From Fennellomyces sp. T-0311 (lineage: Eukaryota; Mucoromycota; Mucoromycetes; Mucorales; Lichtheimiaceae): a DNA stretch of 64,000 nucleotides. Position numbers and translations under genes: made by a program. Positions 58,315-64,000 of this stretch are shown in pieces; positions within the stretch are counted from its first letter, which is position 1, and every line of letters starts with the position of its first letter. Below the pieces are notes generated by a model. That model ran no database searches. It had not been told where the DNA came from and was given only the letters and a program-made list of their open reading frames with translations. The stretch covers positions 1,116,001-1,180,000 of the forward strand of contig JALLLT010000006.1 in the NCBI GenBank assembly GCA_025266875.1, read 5' to 3'.

Positions 58315-60418
58315 TTAAGAAGAGACGCTGTCTCGACGTTCATTTACATGTTTTGCCTTCATGTTGATATTTTGCATCCTAGAAACCGCTAAAAAAGCAA
58401 GTAGGGAGCTACCAATAATATACAGCGTTCCTCGCTGCAGCGATGTTCTGAGTACTTCTTTCGCAATCTGCTGAATTTCAGGCGATAGCTCATGTATTTT
58501 TCGGATTGATGTCCGAATGAACTCGATCAACTATGTAGTATCATCAATCAATAAACAAAGCTTACTCAGTTTTATTTATGCTTACCTCTTCTGCATCAGG
58601 ACCTTCGATGCGCTTAACTAACAGTGCCTTCAGATTTCCTTGGATGAGGGCTGTAGTAATGCCTACACCAGTAAGATACCCCACACTTCGAGTCAACATG
58701 TACATAGAAAGTGCAGTGGCTGCCACTATAGAGAGAGTTCAATATTCATTTGAAGATTTATGCTTGAAAAACTTACGTTCATTGGCAATGGTGCTCGAAA
58801 CGGCCACAAGAAGAGGCACAACAGCGGCACCATAACCTACACCTTGTACGATAATTCCAGCAGTACCACCGATGATTTCAATATTTTGACCAATCCAGTT
58901 ATACAGAATGGTCAATCCTACAATGTACATCGCAACATTGAACAACGCAAACCAATAGAACCGACCAGTTTGTTGCATATAGCGCCCCGCTACAAAACAT
59001 CCAACCGGGATGGCAATAGATTCAATCATAAGCCAAACACCAGTATCGTATGTACTAAAGTCAAGAACACCCTACAACGTTTAGGTTAGGCTTATTCATT
59101 TTCGGAAAAAAAGATTTAGTGCTTCTTTACCATGACAAATTGTGGAATAATCAAGACTGCTCCAGATTCACTAGAACCAATAAGGAACATACCGAGGCAC
59201 GCGCCTGCAAAGTTGCGATCACCGTATGCTGCCCTTGCCAATAGAGGGTACTTGGACCAGTAGTTCTGATGAACTGCGAACAAGATGAATGAACAAGCTG
59301 CTGAACCTAATGCAGAGAGAACAAATGGGCTATCCCAAGCATATGTATTGCCACCCAGTAAGAAGGCGCACATGAACGACCAGGTTCCGAATGAGAGGAA
59401 AAAGATGCCTAAGAAATCGACTCGACGTAGCTTCTCCTTGACGCTTAATTCTTCATTGCTGTTAAGTGGATAGTTGGGTAAATGAAAACCGTAAACGTAG
59501 AGAGCGATCAATAATGGCAGGATATTGACTTTAAAACAGTATCGCCATCCAAGCGTATCCGCGATAAAGCCGCCGATCGGCGCGCCGAGGGCAAATCCAA
59601 GCTATCGGGTACCTGTTAGTCTCCCAAAGAAAGTTCCAGAAATATTCGTATTTACCGTTTGAATTGTGCTGATATAGGATTGATAGGAGCTACGCTTCTC
59701 ACTTGGTACAACATCGTGGATAATAACATTTGCCAGTAAGGGAAGTCCACCACCGCCAAATCCTGCGATCGCACGAGCAACAATGACCTGCATAAAGCTT
59801 TCCGCATAGCCACATCCAATGGACCCAATCAAGAAAAGAATACAGAGAGTAACAAGAACCGGTTTACGGCCAAAAGCATCGGAAAGCTTTCCGGCTACAA
59901 AAGATAGAATTCAGTATGTATAGCGCTTCTATACCAAGTTTCAATATTTACCTGTTGGCATAGTCACCAGCGAGCAAAGGGTATATGAACTATGAATCCA
60001 CGTGGATAAATTCGCACTAAAGCGGACTGAGTATATGCAAGTTTCAATCCTGGCTTAGTATCATCCTTACCGATGGAACTGACTTCCTATTTCCGTCATT
60101 GTCGTGAAAATGATCGATACATCAATACTTGGGAGAGCTGCAGTGATGCAAAGGCTTTGAAATAGCTTTAGAAAACTTGATTTGCAAATACTTTTAAAGA
60201 AAAACTTACCAGATAGTCAATACCGTCAAATTGAGGCTACCCAACTTGCTGTCACCATAATCCTTGCTTGTTATGGATGAGTCATCGTGATGGGTCTTAG
60301 CATCCTCTTCATCTGATATTTCAATCGTTTCATATTGTATCCGGCGCGATGTGTTGCCTAACAAGGTATCCTTAGACCGTGTAGAGGATGTATCATCTCG
60401 ATCCTTCGTTTGCGCCAT
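58315..60418 (-). CDS. DHA2-type MFS drug/metabolite transporter, copy A
   Basis: Fourteen-helix-type drug:H+ antiporter family member, 572 aa. Exons (complement): 60418-60210, 60154-60071, 60016-59952, 59894-59656, 59601-59131, 59071-58777, 58725-58586, 58530-58315; introns 51-59 nt. DHA2 marks: LPSIDVSIIFTTMTEIG in helix 1, AGKLSDAFGRKPV (motif A) in loop 2-3, GCGYAESFMQVIVARAIAGFGGGGLPLL (motif B region), and the motif-C-like AP(I)GGFIADTLGWRYCF in helix 5. The N-terminus is a cytosolic tail of ~60 residues rich in Ser/Asp/Glu. The C-terminus has one more membrane segment (TLYIIGSSLLAFLAV) and a basic tail. Its tandem neighbour B is a paralog with every intron in the same place. It may export toxins or import small molecules; the substrate is unknown. 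Confidence 0.88.
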
Positions 60419-60566
60419 AAAAAGTTGTTACAGAAAGGAAAAAGAGAGGGAAACGTAAAAGCGAAAACTTTTTTTTAAAAAAAAATCACGGAGTTGGGCG
60501 TGTTTCCCGCTGCGGCGTTTTGTGCGACATAATGATAGTAATAATCATGCACAACCACTCAGGGGT

Positions 60567-62647
60567 TCACTGTTTATTCTTTAAATCGATATTCTTCAAC
60601 AGGATAACTGGAAATATAGCAAGAATGCAAGAACATGCCATAAAAAAGTATGCTTTTGCAAGAGACTGGCCCAAGACATCCGCTACCAGCTGCTGCAATT
60701 CAGGGGACAGCGTGTGAACTTGTCTGATTGACGTTCGGATAAATCGAATTAACTAAAACGATGCGTTAGATTACTTAATTTCTTAGGGTTCCATTTTAGA
60801 CTCACACTCTGTGCAGAAGGGCCATTAATTCTGGATTCCAATAAAACTTTCAAGTTTCCTTGAATAATGGAGGAAGTTATGGCTGTACCAAAGAGAAACC
60901 CAGTAGATCGGAAAAGCATCAAGATCGACATGGATGATGCCACTTCTACGGAAAACTTTGGTCAAATGAAGGTTTGTGGTTGAAACATGAACGTACCATC
61001 TGAAGTAACATCGCTTGTCACGGAGACTAGTAGAGCAACGAGACTTGATCCATAGCTAAATCCAAGAACAGACATAGCCCCAATACCTAACAGAAATGGA
61101 ACCATGGACACCATCCAGCGGTTCATGCATAGCAACGCCACAGTATATGTAGTAACCGAGAACAAAAGCCAGTTTTTGAACCGGCCCTTGTAGCGGATGT
61201 AATGTCCCGCACAATAGCACCCAATGGGAACTGCCAATGCATTCATCAAGCACCATAGTCCCGATTGCGAGGTTGTAAAGCCCAAAACACCCTATATTCG
61301 ATTATATAAGCAATAAATTACCTTCAGATCCTTTATATACGAACCATAAAGAATTGAGGAATAGTAAAATCGACAGATCCATTGCTTACGCATATGAAAA
61401 GCATGGCGAGGGACGAGTGGATCACGTTTCGATTAACAATGCAAATGCGCGAAATCAGCGGGTTCCGCGCCCAATATGCTTGATGAAGCCCAAATACTAC
61501 GAAGGATACCATTGAAATACATAGCATCGAAATAATTAGTGGATCAGACCATGGTCGCGTGTTTCCGCCAAATAAAACAGCAGCAGCGAAAGCTACATTG
61601 CCTAATGCAAGGATTGATGCACCGAGAAAGTCAATTGCTCCGAGCTTCTTGACCCATCCTGTCGTCATGGATCCAATGTTATAGTTGTAAAAGTGGAACA
61701 GATAGACATAACCAATGCAGATCAATGGAATGATGTTCAGCTTGAAGCAGTATCGCCAGCCAAACATATCCGTGATAAAACCGCCGATAGGGGATCCCAT
61801 CGCAATACCCAGCTAGGAAATTCCACCATTAGTGTATCCCGGCTTGATAAAATGGACATAACTTACTGTTTGCACACTGCTGACATATGATTGATATTGC
61901 CCTCGCTGTTGCAAAGGAACAAGGTCTTGAATAATAACATTGGATAACAACTGTAGTCCTCCACCACCGAATCCAGCGATAACTCGGCTCAAAATGATTT
62001 GATTCATGGATCTTGCTACACCGCAACCGATGGAACCGATGAAAAACATGGCGACGAGTAGTAGCATGATGGTTTTGCGTCCAAATACATCCGATAATTT
62101 TCCAGCTTTCAACATGTTACCACAACAACGGATTACAATGGCATTTCTTTAGACAACACTTACCCAAAGGAATTGTTGCAAGGCAGCTCATTGCATAGGA
62201 TGTATGAAGCCACGTGGCCAAATGCGCACTATTATTCGGGAGTCAACTTTGTCACTCCTTCGGGCCCCCAAACAAAGAAGCAAAATACCTCTGAAATTCT
62301 GTTCCGATCTCGTTCATGATAGTAAATATAATAGAAATATCCAAGGAAGGGAGACATGCTCCAACACATAAACTATGAATGTCCTATAGTTAAATATCCT
62401 GTATTTTTTTTTACATCCGCCCATTCAAAAAGCAAGTTTACCATATGGTAATAAGGGCCAAGTTGATACGATCATCAGCATAGGATAGTCCAGATGAAAC
62501 CCGTGGAAAGCTGCTGTACGATGAATGAATTTGTTCTATTCTAGATGACTGTATTGCGTCATGGGAAGCAGATGCTCTACTGCTAGCCCTGCTACTACTT
62601 CCGGCATTTGATCGTAGCAACGGCTGTTTTTCTCGATCATTCACCAT
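60567..62647 (-). CDS. DHA2-type MFS drug/metabolite transporter, copy B
   Basis: Paralog of copy A, 560 aa. Exons (complement): 62647-62442, 62372-62289, 62228-62164, 62105-61867, 61812-61345, 61291-60997, 60945-60806, 60752-60567; introns 51-69 nt. Exons 2, 3, 4, 6 and 7 have exactly the lengths of copy A (84, 65, 239, 295, 140 nt). Same motifs: LPSLDISIIFTIMNEIG, AGKLSDVFGRKTI (motif A), ILSRVIAGFGGGGLQLL, GSPIGGFITDMFGWRYCF (motif C). Its N-terminal tail is different (Ser/Arg-rich) and the C-terminal end is shorter. The fifth intron uses donor GTTCGT. In the first intron the nearer acceptors break the frame; the acceptor at 62373 parallels copy A. Stop-to-start distance to copy A is 148 bp, so each has its own short promoter or they share a transcript. 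Confidence 0.88.
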
Positions 62648-64000
62648 AATAAATATTAAAGTGAGGAGGGAAAAAAGGGAAAGCGATCTGTATGTTTTCC
62701 CCGGACAAAAAAGTACTTTTGGCTGATCTCAAATAAACATGCATTCAGTTCAACTGCTTGCTATTTCTTTGCATCGATGGACCATGTGAACAGAATCGAT
62801 GATATCCAGGAAATCCATTTACCAGAGTAACGTAATGTCAGGGGAATAGTAATCGTTAGGATATTCATTGATGCCGGAGATGGCATACACCTTATTTTTC
62901 TTTTTGCATATTAGTTACATACGGTTCACCAAAACGAGATCTAAAACGCATAATGAAAACCTACTGCTTATTTATCGGCTCTATTTAAAACAAAGCTAAT
63001 GCACTTATATAGGACCTTTTAGAAAAATGGCGAGTGAAAAAATAACTGATCCAGGTCGATCATGGTCAGTTTTTCTCTTGCATACGGAAACTATTTTAGG
63101 TTTGCAACCCATCAGAATTAAAGTTCTCTCTTAAACTGAAGCAGAAAGCGATTCATCTCGATAGTTTCAAAGACTTTATGCTTTCATGTGAGCATTACGA
63201 AAATTCGTGAGAAACGAACGACCAAAGACAGCTATTCTAACAATGAGGATCAATGGTGATTATGCAATGGAAACCCATTACTCGATACTGTCACTGATTG
63301 TGCAACCACTCTAATTAACTTTATTATTTTGGAGGAGCTGATGGGGCAAAATCACATAAAGAAATGCGTCCATCAATTTTACATAATAATTAAATGGCCC
63401 AATTTTCAAGTGACAGATCCACATGCGGGGGCCTATACCAAACCATCTATGCGGTTAGTGATGATTGAACACTAGTGTCCGCTTTCGGACTACACCGGCA
63501 GATTTTGCGTATCAAGGTTCATGGTGGTGATATTAACCATGGCAGAAAACTCCTTAATTTTGAAAGAACACATGTACAGCTGAAGGCAATGTTTTGCAGT
63601 TCTTTTTTGATGTGTCAAGTCCGGTTCCTGTTCGTCTCCTTTTGCCTTCTGTCGAAGGCTTTTAGTAAATTTGATTTCGCCCCAACCCATAATACTAACC
63701 TCAATAGATCAAGCCCGATAAAAAAAATTCACATGACAAGCTTTAACGCCACCTGCGCAAAAGGAACTGCTGCGATTTGTAATATGGGTGATCCACATGC
63801 ACAGGAGACAAAGGAATTCAAAGCGGGGCTTCCCCTCGGCCCCCTCCTGACACGTACACACGATGAATGATCCCTCAGTATATTAGGTTATTAGTAATGA
63901 TAGAGGATCGTGACCGTAGGATTAATAAGCAGCACATATATGGGCAAAATAGAAAAAAGCCGAAAGGAGACTGGCGTTTATTTTTTGTGTGTGCCCGGAC
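62648..64000. other. AT-rich end of window, no supported gene
   Basis: The first part is the promoter of transporter copy B. A 131-codon plus frame at 63475-63870 lacks a recognisable domain and has cysteines and basic residues scattered without pattern; I do not call it. Nothing else seen. Confidence 0.4.

Noticed and set aside
63475..63870. 131-codon plus-strand frame near the window end
   Set aside because: No domain, no coding bias, no intron/exon support.

Overview
The window is nuclear DNA of a filamentous, probably early-diverging fungus; Mucoromycota is my best guess. Genes are compact, and spliceosomal introns are mostly 49-65 nt with GTAAGT/GTATGT-like donors and CTAAC/CTGAC-like branch sites. 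The gene set is fungal (SFP1-type split zinc finger, GCN4-type bZIP, DHA2 and MCT-type MFS transporters, Cdc25-type RasGEF, DUF4743-Nudix). It also has genes that familiar yeasts lack: a Gemin7-like SMN subunit, a CENP-M-like protein, an SWSAP1-like RecA-fold protein and a PX-domain AGC kinase. The phylum is inferred from gene content only; there is no rRNA or organelle marker. Exon models were made by hand: I joined reading frames at GT/AG sites and required every total to be a multiple of three.

Layout. 1-16 kb: a 5'-truncated transportin-3/Mtr10 importin (+); a type II membrane PC-esterase-like protein (+) followed by a decayed partial duplicate of itself; a 172-bp TA-flanked MITE; a three-exon 51-aa metallothionein (+); an SFP1-like C2H2 factor (-); a Gemin7-like protein (+); a large fused glutamine-dependent carbamoyl-phosphate synthase (+); proteasome alpha4 (-). 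16-34 kb: the 2203-codon intronless BRR2 helicase (-); an MCT-type transporter (+); a bZIP and an SWSAP1-like gene packed head-to-tail (-); a GPI-type Cys-rich surface protein (+); a PX-AGC kinase with a 31-Gln tract (+); an F-box protein (-). 34-45 kb: an SH3-WW-WW-RasGEF protein (+); CENP-M-like (-); a gene-poor stretch holding two diverged copies of an unknown sequence in inverted orientation; a LisH-CTLH-CRA protein (+); ribosomal protein eL38 (-). 45-64 kb: an MFS transporter (-); DDX42-type DEAD-box helicase (+); DUF4743-Nudix hydrolase (+); a CNH-like protein with two PPSY motifs (+); an SP-RING SUMO ligase (-); two tandem DHA2-type MFS genes with all seven intron positions conserved (-).

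Functionally this is a mixed housekeeping and regulatory segment rather than one cluster. There are recurring themes: pre-mRNA splicing and snRNP biogenesis (BRR2, DDX42, Gemin7), nutrient and growth signalling (SFP1-like, GCN4-like bZIP, PX-AGC kinase, RasGEF, carbamoyl-phosphate synthase), and membrane transport (four MFS genes). No CRISPR array, rRNA or convincing tRNA gene was seen. The least ordinary items are the CENP-M-like protein with a nearly intact P-loop, the SWSAP1-like gene, the carbamoyl-phosphate synthase that ends before any DHOase/ATCase domain, and the small spliced metallothionein.
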